Below, one piece after another: positions 1 to 9,667 of a DNA stretch of 64,000 bases. The translations under genes were made by a program, and so were the position numbers. Origin of the DNA: Streptomyces sp. NBC_00525 (GTDB lineage: Bacteria; Actinomycetota; Actinomycetes; Streptomycetales; Streptomycetaceae); contig NZ_CP107834.1 in NCBI RefSeq assembly GCF_036346595.1, forward strand, positions 4,712,001-4,776,000, read 5' to 3'. The notes below the pieces were generated by a model. That model ran no database searches and was not told the origin of the DNA. It saw nothing but the letters and a program-made list of their open reading frames with translations. Every line of letters starts with the position of its first letter. The stretch's first letter is position 1.

Positions 1-49
1 CGGGCCCCTTCCGGCGTACTGCGTACCGTCTGCCGTGCGGGCAGCCGGG

Positions 50-3000
50 TCAGGCGTCGAAGACCTCGCTGACCAGCTGGGCCTGCTCCGCCTGGTGGCG
101 CTTGGCCGAGCCGACCGCCGGGGACGAGCTGTGCGGACGCGAGATGCGGCGCAGGCGCTCGCCGTGCGGGACGTCCGCGCCGACGGCCAGGTCCAGGTGG
201 TCGATCAGGTTCAGCGCGATGAACGGCCAGGCACCCTGGTTCGCCGGCTCCTCCTGCGCCCACAGGTACTTCGCGGCGTTCGGGTACTTGGCGATCTCGG
301 CCTGGATCTCGGCACCCGGCAGCGGGTACAGGCGCTCCAGACGGATGATCGCGGTGTCCGTGACGCCACGCTTCTGGCGCTCGGCCTCCAGGTCGTAGTA
401 GACCTTGCCGGCGCAGAAGACGACCTTGCGGACGGCGCTCGGGTCGACCGAGTCGTCGCCGATCACCGGGCGGAAGCCGCCGGTGGTGAACTCCTCCGCC
501 TTCGACGCGGCCGCCTTGAGGCGGAGCATCGACTTCGGGGTGAAGACGATCAGCGGCTTGTGGTGCGGGTTGTGCACCTGCCACCGCAGGAGGTGGAAGT
601 AGTTCGACGGCAGGGTCGGCATGGCGACCGTCATGTTGTTCTGCGCGCACAGCGTCAGGAAGCGCTCCGGGCGGGCGGACGAGTGGTCCGGGCCCTGGCC
701 CTCGTAGCCGTGCGGCAGCAGCAGCGTGACGCCGGAGGTCTGGCCCCACTTCTGCTCGGCGGAGGAGATGAACTCGTCCACGACGGTCTGGGCGCCGTTG
801 ACGAAGTCGCCGAACTGGGCCTCCCAGATCACCAGCGACTCCGGGCGGGCCAGCGAGTAGCCGTACTCGAAGCCCATCGCCGCGTACTCGCTGAGGAGCG
901 AGTCGTAGACGTTGTAACGGGCCTGGTCGTCCGTGAGGTACAGCAGCGGGGTGTAGTCCTCGCCGGTGACCTGGTCGACGAGCACGGCGTGGCGCTGGCC
1001 GAAGGTGCCGCGGCGGCTGTCCTGGCCGGCGAGCCGGACCGGGGTGCCCTCCATCAGCAGCGAACCGATGGCCAGGGTCTCGCCCATGCCCCAGTCGATC
1101 GTGTCGTTCTCCACCGAGGCGGCGCGGCGCTGCATCTGCGGCATCAGCCGCGGGTGCACGGTGATCGACTCGGGGATGTTGACCTGGGACTCGGCGATCC
1201 GCTTGACGACCTCGGCGGAGACCGCGGTCGACACGGCGACCGGGAACTCGGCCTGCGGGTCGGAGATGTGCGGCTGCGCCGGCTGCGAGGTGGCCTCGCG
1301 GACCTCGGCGAAGACCTTCTCCAGCTGGCCCTGGAAGTCCTGGAGCGCCTGCTCCGCCTCTTCCAGGGTGATGTCGCCGCGACCGATGAGGGACTCGGTG
1401 TAGAGCTTGCGCACCGAGCGCTTCCGGTCCACCAGGTGGTACATCTGCGGGTTGGTGAACTCGGGGTTGTCGGTCTCGTTGTGACCGCGGCGCCGGTAGC
1501 AGATGAGGTCGATCACGACGTCCTTGTTGAACGCCTGCCGGAACTCGAGGGCGAGCCGCGCGACGCGGACGACGGCCTCGGGGTCGTCGCCGTTGACGTG
1601 GATGATCGGCGCCTCGATCATGCGCGCCACGTCGGTGGCGTACATCGAGGAGCGGGAGGACTCCGGGGCGGCGGTGAAGCCGACCTGGTTGTTGATCACC
1701 ACGTGCACGGTGCCGCCGGTGCGGTAGCCGCGCAGCTGCGACATGTTGAGCGTCTCGGCGACGACGCCCTGGCCGGCGAAGGCCGCGTCGCCGTGCAGGG
1801 CGACGGGCAGGACGGTGAAGTCCGTGCCGCCCTTGTTGATGATGTCCTGCTTGGCGCGGGCGATGCCCTCCAGGACCGGGTCGACCGCCTCCAGGTGCGA
1901 GGGGTTGGCGGCCAGCGAGACCTTGATCTGCTCGCCGTCCAGGCCGGTGAAGGTGCCCTCGGCGCCCAGGTGGTACTTCACGTCGCCGGAGCCGTGCATC
2001 GAGCGCGGGTCGAGGTTGCCCTCGAACTCGCGGAAGATCTGGGCGTACGACTTGCCCACGATGTTCGCGAGGACGTTCAGGCGGCCGCGGTGGGCCATGC
2101 CGATGACGACCTCGTCGAGGCGGGCCTCGGCGGCGGAGTCGATGACCGCGTCGAGCAGCGGGATGACGGACTCGCCGCCCTCCAGCGAGAACCGCTTCTG
2201 GCCGACGTACTTGGTCTGCAGGAACGTCTCGAACGCCTCGGCGGCGTTGAGGCGGCGCAGGATGCGCAGCTGCTCCTCGCGCTCGGGCTTGGGGCGCGGA
2301 CGCTCCACCCGGTCCTGGAGCCACTTGCGCTGCTTCGGGTCCTGGATGTGCATGAACTCGATGCCGGTGGTGCGGCAGTACGACTCGCGCAGCACACCGA
2401 GGATGTCGCGGAGCTTCATCATCGACTTGCCGGCGAAGCCGCCGACCGCGAAGTCCCGCTCCAGGTCCCACAGGGTGAGGCCGTGCTCGGTGATGTCCAG
2501 GTCGGGGTGCTTGCGCTGGTGGTACTCCAGCGGGTCGGTGTCGGCCATGACGTGGCCGCGGACCCGGTAGGAGTGGATCAGCTCGAAGACCCGTGCGGCC
2601 TTGGTGACGTCGTCGTCGTGCGAGGCGTCGATGTCCTTGAGCCAGCGGACCGGCTCGTAGGGGATGCGCAGCGCCTTGAAGATCTCGTCGTAGAACTCGT
2701 TCTCGCCGAGCAGCAGCTGGGAGAGGATGCGCAGGAACTCGCCGGAGGCGGCGCCCTGGATGACCCGGTGGTCGTACGTGGAGGTCAGGGTCATGACCTT
2801 GGAGATGCCCAGCTTGTTCAGGGTGTCCTGCGAGGTGCCCTGGAACTCGGCGGGGTAGTCCATCGCGCCGACGCCCATGATGAGGCCCTGGCCGGGCATC
2901 AGGCGGGGCACCGAGTGGACGGTGCCGATGCCGCCGGGGTTGGTCAGCGAGGCGGTGACGCCGGTGAAGTCGTCCATGCCGAGCTTGCCGTTGCGGGCGC

Positions 3001-3838
3001 GGCGGACGATGTCCTCGTAGGCCTGCCAGAACTCGAAGAAGTTGAGCGTCTCGGCCTTCTTGATGGCCGCGACGACCAGCTGGCGGTCACCGTTCGGCTT
3101 CACCAGGTCGATGGCGAGGCCGAGGTTGACGTGCTCCGGCTTGACCAGGGTCGGCTTGCCGTCCTTCTCCGCGAAGGAGTAGTTCATGGACGGCATGGCC
3201 TTGAGGGCCTGGACCATCGCGTACCCGATGAGGTGCGTGAAGGAGATCTTCCCGCCGCGGGCGCGCTTGAGGTGGTTGTTGATGACGATGCGGTTGTCGA
3301 AGAGCAGCTTCACCGGGACGGCGCGCACGGACGTGGCCGTGGGCAGCTCCAGCGAGGCGTTCATGTTCTTCGCGACCGCGGCGGACGGGCCGCGCAGGGT
3401 CACGTACTCGGGGCCGCCCTGGGCCTCGGTGTCCGCGCCGGCCTTGGCCTTGGCGGCCGGGGCCTTCGCGGCGGGGGCGGGCGCGGCCTTCGCCGGCGCC
3501 TCGGGCGCGGCCGGTGCCGCCGGGGCCGGGGCGGCGGCGGGCGCTGCCGGGGCCTGGGCGGCGGGCTGAGCCGGTGCGGTGGTGGTGGCGGCCGGGGCCG
3601 CGGGCGCTGCAGCCCCCGCGGCTGCGGCGCCGGTCTTGTCCGCCGTGCCGGTCTTGCCCGGCTTGTAGTCGGCGAAGAAGTCCCACCAGGCGCGGTCGAC
3701 CGAATTCGGGTCCTGGAGGTACTGCTGGTAGATCTCGTCGACGAGCCACTCATTGGCGCCGAAGGCGGCGGCCGGGTTGGTGCCCGGACCGGCCTGGTCG
3801 GTCGAGATGCTCGAGTTACTGGGGGACTGAGACGACAC
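50..3838 (-). CDS. kgd: Multifunctional 2-oxoglutarate dehydrogenase E1/E2o (decarboxylase/succinyltransferase)
   Basis: TCA-cycle enzyme that decarboxylates 2-oxoglutarate with thiamine diphosphate and carries a fused E2o succinyltransferase core, as in actinobacterial Kgd/OdhA. Read on the minus strand, the order is: a short N-terminal helix segment ([19 protein letters not shown]), an Ala/Pro linker, an E2o acyltransferase core ending near [14 protein letters not shown], then the E1o TPP half ([26 protein letters not shown]) and the transketolase-like C-terminus. No lipoyl domain is seen, as is usual for this family. About 1262 aa, the family's normal size. I chose the GTG at 3838 ([10 protein letters not shown]) because family members begin this way and a purine-rich GGAAGAGGG lies upstream; the frame stays open to 3889. 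In the family it is controlled by the FHA protein GarA/OdhI; nothing here shows that directly. Confidence 0.95.
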   Translation of the reverse strand: MSSQSPSNSSISTDQAGPGTNPAAAFGANEWLVDEIYQQYLQDPNSVDRAWWDFFADYKPGKTGTADKTGAAAAGAAAPAAPAATTTAPAQPAAQAPAAPAAAPAPAAPAAPEAPAKAAPAPAAKAPAAKAKAGADTEAQGGPEYVTLRGPSAAVAKNMNASLELPTATSVRAVPVKLLFDNRIVINNHLKRARGGKISFTHLIGYAMVQALKAMPSMNYSFAEKDGKPTLVKPEHVNLGLAIDLVKPNGDRQLVVAAIKKAETLNFFEFWQAYEDIVRRARNGKLGMDDFTGVTASLTNPGGIGTVHSVPRLMPGQGLIMGVGAMDYPAEFQGTSQDTLNKLGISKVMTLTSTYDHRVIQGAASGEFLRILSQLLLGENEFYDEIFKALRIPYEPVRWLKDIDASHDDDVTKAARVFELIHSYRVRGHVMADTDPLEYHQRKHPDLDITEHGLTLWDLERDFAVGGFAGKSMMKLRDILGVLRESYCRTTGIEFMHIQDPKQRKWLQDRVERPRPKPEREEQLRILRRLNAAEAFETFLQTKYVGQKRFSLEGGESVIPLLDAVIDSAAEARLDEVVIGMAHRGRLNVLANIVGKSYAQIFREFEGNLDPRSMHGSGDVKYHLGAEGTFTGLDGEQIKVSLAANPSHLEAVDPVLEGIARAKQDIINKGGTDFTVLPVALHGDAAFAGQGVVAETLNMSQLRGYRTGGTVHVVINNQVGFTAAPESSRSSMYATDVARMIEAPIIHVNGDDPEAVVRVARLALEFRQAFNKDVVIDLICYRRRGHNETDNPEFTNPQMYHLVDRKRSVRKLYTESLIGRGDITLEEAEQALQDFQGQLEKVFAEVREATSQPAQPHISDPQAEFPVAVSTAVSAEVVKRIAESQVNIPESITVHPRLMPQMQRRAASVENDTIDWGMGETLAIGSLLMEGTPVRLAGQDSRRGTFGQRHAVLVDQVTGEDYTPLLYLTDDQARYNVYDSLLSEYAAMGFEYGYSLARPESLVIWEAQFGDFVNGAQTVVDEFISSAEQKWGQTSGVTLLLPHGYEGQGPDHSSARPERFLTLCAQNNMTVAMPTLPSNYFHLLRWQVHNPHHKPLIVFTPKSMLRLKAAASKAEEFTTGGFRPVIGDDSVDPSAVRKVVFCAGKVYYDLEAERQKRGVTDTAIIRLERLYPLPGAEIQAEIAKYPNAAKYLWAQEEPANQGAWPFIALNLIDHLDLAVGADVPHGERLRRISRPHSSSPAVGSAKRHQAEQAQLVSEVFDA

Positions 3839-4073
3839 GGCGGCAACCGCCCTCTTCCGCTTCACAAGGTGATGGACAGCGGGAATCAAGGCTACGCCTC
3901 CGCGACCGTTCCCTGCAGTCCGGGGACGCCTTCGTCGTGCAAGTCACATCGAAAGTCGGGTTTCGGCGCAGGAAATGGCGGGAAACAAGCATGGTTCCGC
4001 TTCACTCCGGGTACGCGGGGCCGCAACAGCCGCCCCCTGGACCGTACCCCGTGCACAGAACACGCAGAACGCG

Positions 4074-4127
4074 CCCTTCCGGTTCGAACCCTATGTCAAC
4101 CGCGCGGTTGAGGAATCCCCGGAAGGG
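4074..4127. terminator. Nested palindromes over the histidine kinase stop codon
   Basis: A perfect 16-bp palindrome (TCAACCGCGCGGTTGA, 4096-4111) contains the stop codon of the upstream kinase. It sits inside a second pair of perfect 9-bp arms, CCCTTCCGG (4074-4082) and CCGGAAGGG (4119-4127). On the minus strand this would fold just after the kinase stop and before kgd. There is no T tract, so it may be a Streptomyces-type terminator or a protein-binding site in front of kgd. Confidence 0.5.
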
Positions 4128-5172
4128 TGACGCGGATGCGACAGCCGCGAGCGGATTCGGCCACTCCGATCCGGCCGCCGTGCAGATCCACCGCCCAGCG
4201 TGCGATCGCCAGCCCCAGACCCGTTCCGCCGTCGCTGCCCGGACCGTGCGGGGAGGCCACCTCGCCCCGGTTGAAGCGCTCGAAGACGCGGTGCCGCTCG
4301 GACTCCGGAATGCCCGGCCCCTCGTCCAGCACCTCCAGGTGCAGGGACTCCGGCTGCGGCCCGCGCCGGGCCAGCACCGTCACCCGGCCGTGCGGCGGGC
4401 TGTGCTTGACGGCGTTGTCGATGAGATTGGCCACCACCTGGTGCAGCCGCTCCGCGTCCGCGTGCGCGGTCAGCTCCGGCGGCGACACGTCCAGGTGCAG
4501 ATGGACGTCCGTACGCGAGTGGTTCCCGGACCCGGAGGAGAGCCGGCGGTGCGCGGAGGCGAGGTTCGCCTCCTTGAGGACGCCCGAGAGATACGGCCAC
4601 ACCTCGAAGCGGCCCGCCTTCAGCGAGACCACGCCGTTGTCCAGCCGGGACAGGTCGAGCAGCGTCTCCACCAGCCTGCCGAGCCGCTCCGTCTGCGTCA
4701 GCGCCGTCCGCATCGTCTCCGGGTCGGCGGAGGACACCCCGTCCACGACGTTCTCCAGGACGGCTCTCAGCGCCGCGATGGGCGTCCGCAGCTCGTGCGA
4801 GACATTGGCCACCAGCTCCTTGCGGTGCCGGTCCACCGCCGCCAGGTCGTCGGCCATCAGATTGATGGTCTGCGCCAGGTCCCCCAGCTCGTCGCGCCGG
4901 CCCGCGCCGTTCACCCGGCGGGTGTAGTCGCCGTGCGAGATCGACCGGGCCACCGCGCGCATCTCGTCCAGCGGCGCGGTCAGACCGTGCGCCACGAACT
5001 GGGTGATGAGCAGGGTCGCGATGACCGAGAACACGGTGATGAACCGCAGCTCGGTCCGGGTGCGCAGGGCCACCATGAGCAGCCCCGTCGTGATGAAGAC
5101 CGACACCACCACCAGGGTGCCCAGCTTGGCCTTGATCGAGAACGGCCGCAGCCCCGGTCCGGGGGCGCTCAT
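4096..5172 (-). CDS. Two-component sensor histidine kinase (HAMP-HisKA-HATPase)
   Basis: Membrane sensor kinase of 358 aa. Two transmembrane helices (about residues 15-37 and 43-65) are separated by only a few residues, so there is almost no extracytoplasmic sensor domain. They are followed by a HAMP region, the HisKA phosphoacceptor box VSHELRTP (His about 126), an N box (NLIDNAVKHS) and G boxes (DEGPGIPE, GTGLGLAI). The start ATG overlaps the stop of the preceding response regulator (ATGA), so the two are translationally coupled. The short loop suggests it senses the membrane or an intramembrane partner; the signal is unknown. The gene ends inside a palindrome (see that entry). Confidence 0.93.
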   Translation of the reverse strand: MSAPGPGLRPFSIKAKLGTLVVVSVFITTGLLMVALRTRTELRFITVFSVIATLLITQFVAHGLTAPLDEMRAVARSISHGDYTRRVNGAGRRDELGDLAQTINLMADDLAAVDRHRKELVANVSHELRTPIAALRAVLENVVDGVSSADPETMRTALTQTERLGRLVETLLDLSRLDNGVVSLKAGRFEVWPYLSGVLKEANLASAHRRLSSGSGNHSRTDVHLHLDVSPPELTAHADAERLHQVVANLIDNAVKHSPPHGRVTVLARRGPQPESLHLEVLDEGPGIPESERHRVFERFNRGEVASPHGPGSDGGTGLGLAIARWAVDLHGGRIGVAESARGCRIRVTLPGIPQPRG

Positions 5173-5906
5173 GGCGCGGGGGTCTCCAGCGCGTAGCCGA
5201 CCCCGTGCACGGTACGGATGCGCTCCGCGCCGATCTTCCGGCGCAGCGCCTTGATGTGGCTGTCCACCGTCCGGGTGCCCGAGGCGTCCGCCCAGTCCCA
5301 CACCTCGGCGAGCAGCTGCTCGCGGGAGAGCACCGCGCGCGGCGTGTTCGCCAGGCAGACCAGCAGGTCGAACTCGGTCGGCGTCAGGTGCACGTCCTCG
5401 GCGCGGACCCGCACCCGGCGCTGCGCGTGGTCGATCTCCAGCTCGCCGAGTCGCAGTATCCCGCTGCGCGGGGTCACGGCGGCCAGCGCGGCCCGCTCCA
5501 CCCTGCGCAGCAGCACATGCACCCGGGCCGCCAGCTCCCGCATCGAGAACGGCTTGGTCATGTAGTCGTCGGCGCCGACCCCGAGCCCGACGAGCATGTC
5601 CGTCTCGTCGTCCCGCGCGGTCAGCATCAGTACCGGCACCGGCCGCTGGGCCTGGACCCGGCGGCACACCTCCAGGCCGTCGAAGCCCGGCAGCATGATG
5701 TCGAGCACCATCAGGTCCGGCTGCCACGCCTCGGCGGCGTCCACGGCGGCCGGGCCGTCGAGGGCGGTCTGCACCAGGAAGCCCTCCGCCCGCAGCCGGG
5801 CGGAAATGGCGTCCACGATCGTGGCGTCGTCCTCGACCACCAGCACGCGGCGCTGCGCGCCAGGGGTGGCCGCCACGCCGTTGTGGGTGGTGTGTGTCTG
5901 TTCCAT
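5169..5906 (-). CDS. OmpR/PhoB-family response regulator
   Basis: DNA-binding partner of the adjacent kinase, 245 aa from the chosen ATG (MEQTHTTHNG). It has an N-terminal receiver domain with VVEDD, phosphoacceptor Asp about 69 in LMVLDIMLPG, Thr in LMLTARDD and Lys in TKPFS. The C-terminal winged helix contains LTPTEFDLLVCL and RTVDSHIKALRRKIG. The reading frame is open to an earlier start at 5939 preceded by GGGGGA, so the true N-terminus could be 11 residues longer. I prefer 5906 because AGGGGCGGGG precedes it and the receiver domain begins soon after. First gene of a two-gene operon with the kinase; the target genes cannot be read from the window. Confidence 0.92.
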   Translation of the reverse strand: MEQTHTTHNGVAATPGAQRRVLVVEDDATIVDAISARLRAEGFLVQTALDGPAAVDAAEAWQPDLMVLDIMLPGFDGLEVCRRVQAQRPVPVLMLTARDDETDMLVGLGVGADDYMTKPFSMRELAARVHVLLRRVERAALAAVTPRSGILRLGELEIDHAQRRVRVRAEDVHLTPTEFDLLVCLANTPRAVLSREQLLAEVWDWADASGTRTVDSHIKALRRKIGAERIRTVHGVGYALETPAP

Positions 5907-6050
5907 CGCCCCGCCCCTGCCCGTTCTCACGGAGGCCATTCCCCCGGACGTACGGTTTTCGCTCGTGAATTTCGTGGGTGATCTCGCTATCGCTCAGCAG
6001 CGTAGAGGCAGCGGAGGGTTTCCGGCTACGCAGGGTGCAAGCCCGAAGCA

Positions 6051-6069
6051 CCCCGGCGGGTCGCCGGGG
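6051..6069 (-). terminator. Hairpin downstream of the spermidine-synthase-like gene
   Basis: Perfect 8-bp GC stem CCCCGGCG / CGCCGGGG with a 3-nt loop. It lies about 75 nt after the stop of the minus-strand spermidine-synthase-like gene and before the response regulator. No T tract, as is common in Streptomyces. Confidence 0.5.
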
Positions 6070-6141
6070 GCGGGCGGACTGTCGCGCTTGTGGCGCTTGA
6101 ACCCCCGGTGCCGGGGCCCATTCGGCACCCGGTGGGGGGTG

Positions 6142-6834
6142 TCAGTCCCCTCGAATTGCGAGATGGACCACGTCGGGCACACCTCGGGCAACGCCCACTT
6201 CTTCCGTCCGTACCCCCTGGAACCCGGCATTCTGTAGGGCCTGGTCGAACGCGGGGGACGGTTGTGCCGACCATACGGCGAGCACGCCGCCCGGACGCAG
6301 CCGCGCCCGGCAGTCGGCGAGTCCCGCGGGGGAGTAGAGGTTCCCGTTCTCCTCGGTGACCGTCCAGTCCGGCCCATTGTCGATGTCCAGACACAGGGCG
6401 TCGTAACGGTCCGTAGTCGTGCCCAGGTATGCGACGAGGTCCGTGGTCAGGATCTCCGTACGCGGATCGGCGAGCGCCGGTCCGGAGATCGCGGCCAGCG
6501 GACCGTCCAGGTGCCAGCCCACGATCGCCTCCTCGCGCTCGGCGACCGCGATCCGGCCCCAGCGCGGCTCATCGGCGGCCCGGACGAGCGAGAACCCGAC
6601 ACCGAGCCCGCCGATGAGCACGGAGGGCGCGGGGCGGTCGGCCGGCAGCGCGGCGAGCGCGGCGTCGATCAGCAGCCGCTCGGACCGCCCGTCCGAGGTG
6701 TCCATCAGGAAGCAGCCGTTGGCGATGATCTCGAAGTCCTCACCCCGCCTGCGCAGGACCACCTCCCCGTACGGGCCCTCGCGGCGGTCCAGGGTGACGG
6801 GGGCGTCGGCGGCGGGGCCGAACGTGTGGGGCAT
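6142..6834 (-). CDS. Spermidine synthase-like / class I SAM-dependent methyltransferase fold protein
   Basis: Cytosolic protein of 230 aa with a Rossmann-type nucleotide-binding core: VLIGGLGVGFSLV is the glycine-rich loop, then RIAVAERE, and DALCLDIDNGPDW near the substrate site. The layout matches the short polyamine-synthase-like proteins common in Streptomyces rather than a full SpeE with its N-terminal beta domain. I therefore would not claim real spermidine synthesis. The start ATG at 6834 (MPHTFGP) has GGAGA about 9 nt upstream. Stands alone between the two-component system and the ABC/sigma operon. Confidence 0.75.
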   Translation of the reverse strand: MPHTFGPAADAPVTLDRREGPYGEVVLRRRGEDFEIIANGCFLMDTSDGRSERLLIDAALAALPADRPAPSVLIGGLGVGFSLVRAADEPRWGRIAVAEREEAIVGWHLDGPLAAISGPALADPRTEILTTDLVAYLGTTTDRYDALCLDIDNGPDWTVTEENGNLYSPAGLADCRARLRPGGVLAVWSAQPSPAFDQALQNAGFQGVRTEEVGVARGVPDVVHLAIRGD

Positions 6835-6935
6835 GGCACTGGTCTCCGGTGGCCGGGGTCGATGTCGTCCCCGCCATCCTGGCCCGCCGGGGCGGACGGG
6901 TGCCACCGCGTCGCGCGCGGGACGGGGCCCCCGGC

Positions 6936-7544
6936 TCAGCCCCGCTCGCGGCGGGCCCCGCCCACCGCGTACAGCGCCGCTCCCGCCGCGAACAGCGCCG
7001 AGGCGGTGGCCCACGCCCACACCTGCGGCCCCGGCTGCATCGGCCAGGCCCACACGGAGGCCGCGCCGCCCGGTGTGCGCGGCGCGGCCAGATAGACCGC
7101 GCCGCCGTAGACGGTCATCGGCAGCCAGCTGAGCCGGGCCCCGATCAGGGCGGCCGCCGCGGCGGTGACCCCGGTCGCCCCGAGCACGTTGCGGATCATG
7201 CCCGGCGCCCCGAACGCCTCGGGATGCCCGGGGACGGCGAGCGCGAGGGCCGCCCCGGCCGGGACGGCGAGCGCCAGCAGATGCAGCAGCCGCCGGGGCC
7301 ACCAGCGCCGCACCGCCGTCCGGTCGAGCTCGTCGGCGGCGGCGTACAGGCTCGTACCGATGGCCGACGCGGCCAGCAGCGGGGCGAGGACCAGGACCGG
7401 CACCCGGGCGCCGTGGTCGAAGTTCGGCTGTGCCACGAGCCAGTGGGCGGCCCAGGCGGCCAGCAGGACGACCCCGCCGAGGGCGGCGGCGGTACGGGGG
7501 ACGGCGCGGGAGCGGAGATAGAGGGAAGCCGGGTGACGGTTCAC
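6936..7544 (-). CDS. Integral membrane protein, last gene of the sigma/ABC operon
   Basis: Membrane protein of 202 aa with about five hydrophobic segments (for example GGVVLLAAWAAHWLVA and VLVLAPLLAASAIGTSLYA). No named family recognised. The GTG start (VNRHPASLYLRSR) overlaps the stop of the preceding membrane protein by 3 nt with CGGAGG just upstream, so it is co-translated. By position it is probably an accessory membrane part of the ABC transporter. Its exact role is unknown. Confidence 0.8.
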   Translation of the reverse strand: MNRHPASLYLRSRAVPRTAAALGGVVLLAAWAAHWLVAQPNFDHGARVPVLVLAPLLAASAIGTSLYAAADELDRTAVRRWWPRRLLHLLALAVPAGAALALAVPGHPEAFGAPGMIRNVLGATGVTAAAAALIGARLSWLPMTVYGGAVYLAAPRTPGGAASVWAWPMQPGPQVWAWATASALFAAGAALYAVGGARRERG

Positions 7545-8878
7545 AGGACCGGCACCTCCGAGGGGTCGCAGCTCCTGCGGGTGGTCAGGTACCGGCCGAG
7601 CCAGGCGCGGCGCTCGGCGTCGGGCATGGCTTCGAGGCGGAGCAGCTCGGGGGGCTTCTCGGCGCCGGGAGCCAGCCCGGCGGGGGCGAGCCAGGTCGCG
7701 ACAGCGCCGTACGCCACATCCACCGGAGGTCCGTCGGCATTCTGGTGGTGGCTGTTCGGGCACATCCGGTCCATCATGTTGGCCGCCACCTGCCAGGCGA
7801 AGTCCTCCGTCCTCTGCAACCGCCCGCGCAGGAGGTACCAGCCCGGATGGGGCGCCGGTATCCACGCCTCGTCCGGGCCGTGCAGCGGAAGCCGGCCGAC
7901 GTAACGCTTCGGCGCGCCCCGCACCCCCTCCAGCCGCCCGGTCAGCCCCGACAGCGCCTCCGCGACCTGGGGCAGCAGATGCTCCTGGCGCCCGGGCAGG
8001 CAGAACTGCGGGCTGCCCTCCGTGCAGACGAGGCGGTCGGCCGCCGGGTCCTCCCGGAACAGCCCGTCGCCCGTGGACACGATGAGCGGGGCGACGGCGG
8101 CGGCCACGGCGAGCGGTACGAGGGCGGCGAGCCGGCGCCGGGCCGCCACGGCGGTGAGCGCGGCGACCGCGAGTCCGCAGAGCCAGAGCGCCATCGCGGG
8201 GGCGTACCACCACACCGGCAGCCGGTCCTCCTGGGAGGAGTTCATGGCCGGATCGAGGTACCGCGCGGCGGACTCGGTGTACGTGGGCACGCCCAGGACC
8301 AGGTACATCAGCGCGGCGACGGCGGGCGCGGCCAGCCGCCACCGGCAGAGCACGCCCGCGGCGAACCCGGCCAGTGCCGCGGCCACCAGGAACGCGCCGT
8401 CCGCCACGGCGACGGACGGGGACGGCCCGCCGCCGCCCGCGTAGGGCCGGGTGGCCAGCAGCGAGGCCGCCAGCGCGACGGCGTATCCGGTGACCGCCCA
8501 CAGCGCGAGCGGCAGCGCGGCCGCCGCCTGGCGCGACCAGCGGGCACGCGGGGTCGATGCCCACAGCTCGCCCGTGCGGCGCCGGTGGTCGCGGGCGCCC
8601 TGCCAGCAGGCCGCGGCGGCCACCAGCGGGCCGCCGAGCAGCGTGGCGCCGGAGTGCAGGAGGTCCTGGGTCGCACCCCAGTCGCCCTGCCAGGAGTCGG
8701 CCTTGGCGGCCATGGCGACGATCAGCGTGAGTGCCGTGCACACCCCGGTCCACGGGGCGACGCTCCGGCGCGCCTCGGTCCACAGCACGGGGAGCATGGG
8801 AAGCGCGGTGCGGAGGGGGCCGCGGCGGGCCGGGCCGTCCCGGCGCTCGTCGGCGGCCGGGCGTTCGGTGAGGGTCAT
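7541..8878 (-). CDS. ABC transporter permease-like membrane protein with large soluble C-terminus
   Basis: Protein of 445 aa. Roughly the first 270 residues carry about six hydrophobic helices (such as GYAVALAASLLATRP and GAFLVAAALAGFAAGVLC). They resemble ABC-2-type permeases of actinobacterial operons led by an ECF sigma factor. The rest is mostly soluble, with Cys residues (LVCTEGSPQFCLPG, RMCPNS, RRSCDPS) that could form disulfides outside the cell. The ATG at 8878 overlaps the ATPase stop (ATGA) and the stop overlaps the next gene, so it is tightly coupled to the ATPase. Substrate unknown. Confidence 0.82.
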   Translation of the reverse strand: MTLTERPAADERRDGPARRGPLRTALPMLPVLWTEARRSVAPWTGVCTALTLIVAMAAKADSWQGDWGATQDLLHSGATLLGGPLVAAAACWQGARDHRRRTGELWASTPRARWSRQAAAALPLALWAVTGYAVALAASLLATRPYAGGGGPSPSVAVADGAFLVAAALAGFAAGVLCRWRLAAPAVAALMYLVLGVPTYTESAARYLDPAMNSSQEDRLPVWWYAPAMALWLCGLAVAALTAVAARRRLAALVPLAVAAAVAPLIVSTGDGLFREDPAADRLVCTEGSPQFCLPGRQEHLLPQVAEALSGLTGRLEGVRGAPKRYVGRLPLHGPDEAWIPAPHPGWYLLRGRLQRTEDFAWQVAANMMDRMCPNSHHQNADGPPVDVAYGAVATWLAPAGLAPGAEKPPELLRLEAMPDAERRAWLGRYLTTRRSCDPSEVPVL

Positions 8879-9657
8879 CGGGCGCCCGCCGCCGCCCGGT
8901 GGGAGCGCAGGGCCAGGGTGTAGCCGCGCTCGATGGGGCTGCCGCCGTACTCGTGCGGGTCGCCGTCCGCGCCGAGGGCCGCCAGCTCGCGCGTCGTACC
9001 CCGGTACGCGACCCGGCCCGCCTCGATCAGCGTCACCCCCTCGCAGGCCGTGGCCACGTCCTCCACCAGGTGCGTGGACAGGATGACCGTGGCGTGCTCG
9101 CCCAGGCTCCGCATCAGGGTGCGGAACTCCACCCGCTGCTCCGGGTCGAGGCCGGCGGTCGGCTCGTCGAGCAGCAGCAGCTCCGGTTCGTTGACGATCG
9201 CCTGCGCGATGCCGACGCGCCGGACCATGCCGCCGGACAGCGTCCTCATCCGGGAGTCGATCCGGTCCGCCAGGCCCACGCGTTCCACGGCCCGCTCCAC
9301 GGCGGCCGACGTCCGGGCACCGTCCATCTCCTTGAGCCACGCCACATAGCCGACGAACTCACGGACCGTGAACCCCGCGTAATGGCCGAATTCCTGCGGC
9401 AGATAGCCCAGCCTGCGCCGCACCCCGGCGCGGGCGCGGTGGTCCGATGCGGCGCCCACCTCGGCGCCCAGCAGCTCCACCCGCCCGGCGTCCGGCGCGG
9501 CGGCCGTGGACAGCACCCGGATGAGCGAGGTCTTGCCCGCCCCGTTGGGGCCGAGCAGCCCGTGCACACCGGGCCCGAAGTCGAGATCGACGGAGTCCAG
9601 GGCGGTTCTGCGGCGGTGCCGCACCGTCAGCCCGGACACCACGACGGTCCTGTTCAC
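8875..9657 (-). CDS. ABC transporter ATP-binding protein
   Basis: Cytoplasmic ATPase of 260 aa with a complete set of ABC motifs: Walker A GPNGAGKTS, Q-loop near LPQEFGHY, signature LSGGM, Walker B LLLLDEPTAGLD and the switch His in LSTHLVED. Starts with GTG 10 nt after the stop of the anti-sigma-like gene and ends overlapping the permease-like gene. The type is the ABC-2 export/efflux class (also seen in antibiotic self-protection and lantibiotic immunity systems); what it moves cannot be read from sequence. Confidence 0.95.
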   Translation of the reverse strand: MNRTVVVSGLTVRHRRRTALDSVDLDFGPGVHGLLGPNGAGKTSLIRVLSTAAAPDAGRVELLGAEVGAASDHRARAGVRRRLGYLPQEFGHYAGFTVREFVGYVAWLKEMDGARTSAAVERAVERVGLADRIDSRMRTLSGGMVRRVGIAQAIVNEPELLLLDEPTAGLDPEQRVEFRTLMRSLGEHATVILSTHLVEDVATACEGVTLIEAGRVAYRGTTRELAALGADGDPHEYGGSPIERGYTLALRSHRAAAGAR

Positions 9658-9667
9658 GCGATCACGC

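Noticed and set aside
35..4111. A 1358-codon open frame on the plus strand opposite kgd
   Set aside because: Shadow of GC-rich coding on the other strand; composition is Arg/Val/Gly/Asp with no domain, and the minus strand encodes an unmistakable Kgd.
5907..6141. A c-di-AMP riboswitch before the two-component system
   Set aside because: Several GC hairpins are present but the conserved ydaO blocks are missing; they are better read as terminators of the upstream gene.
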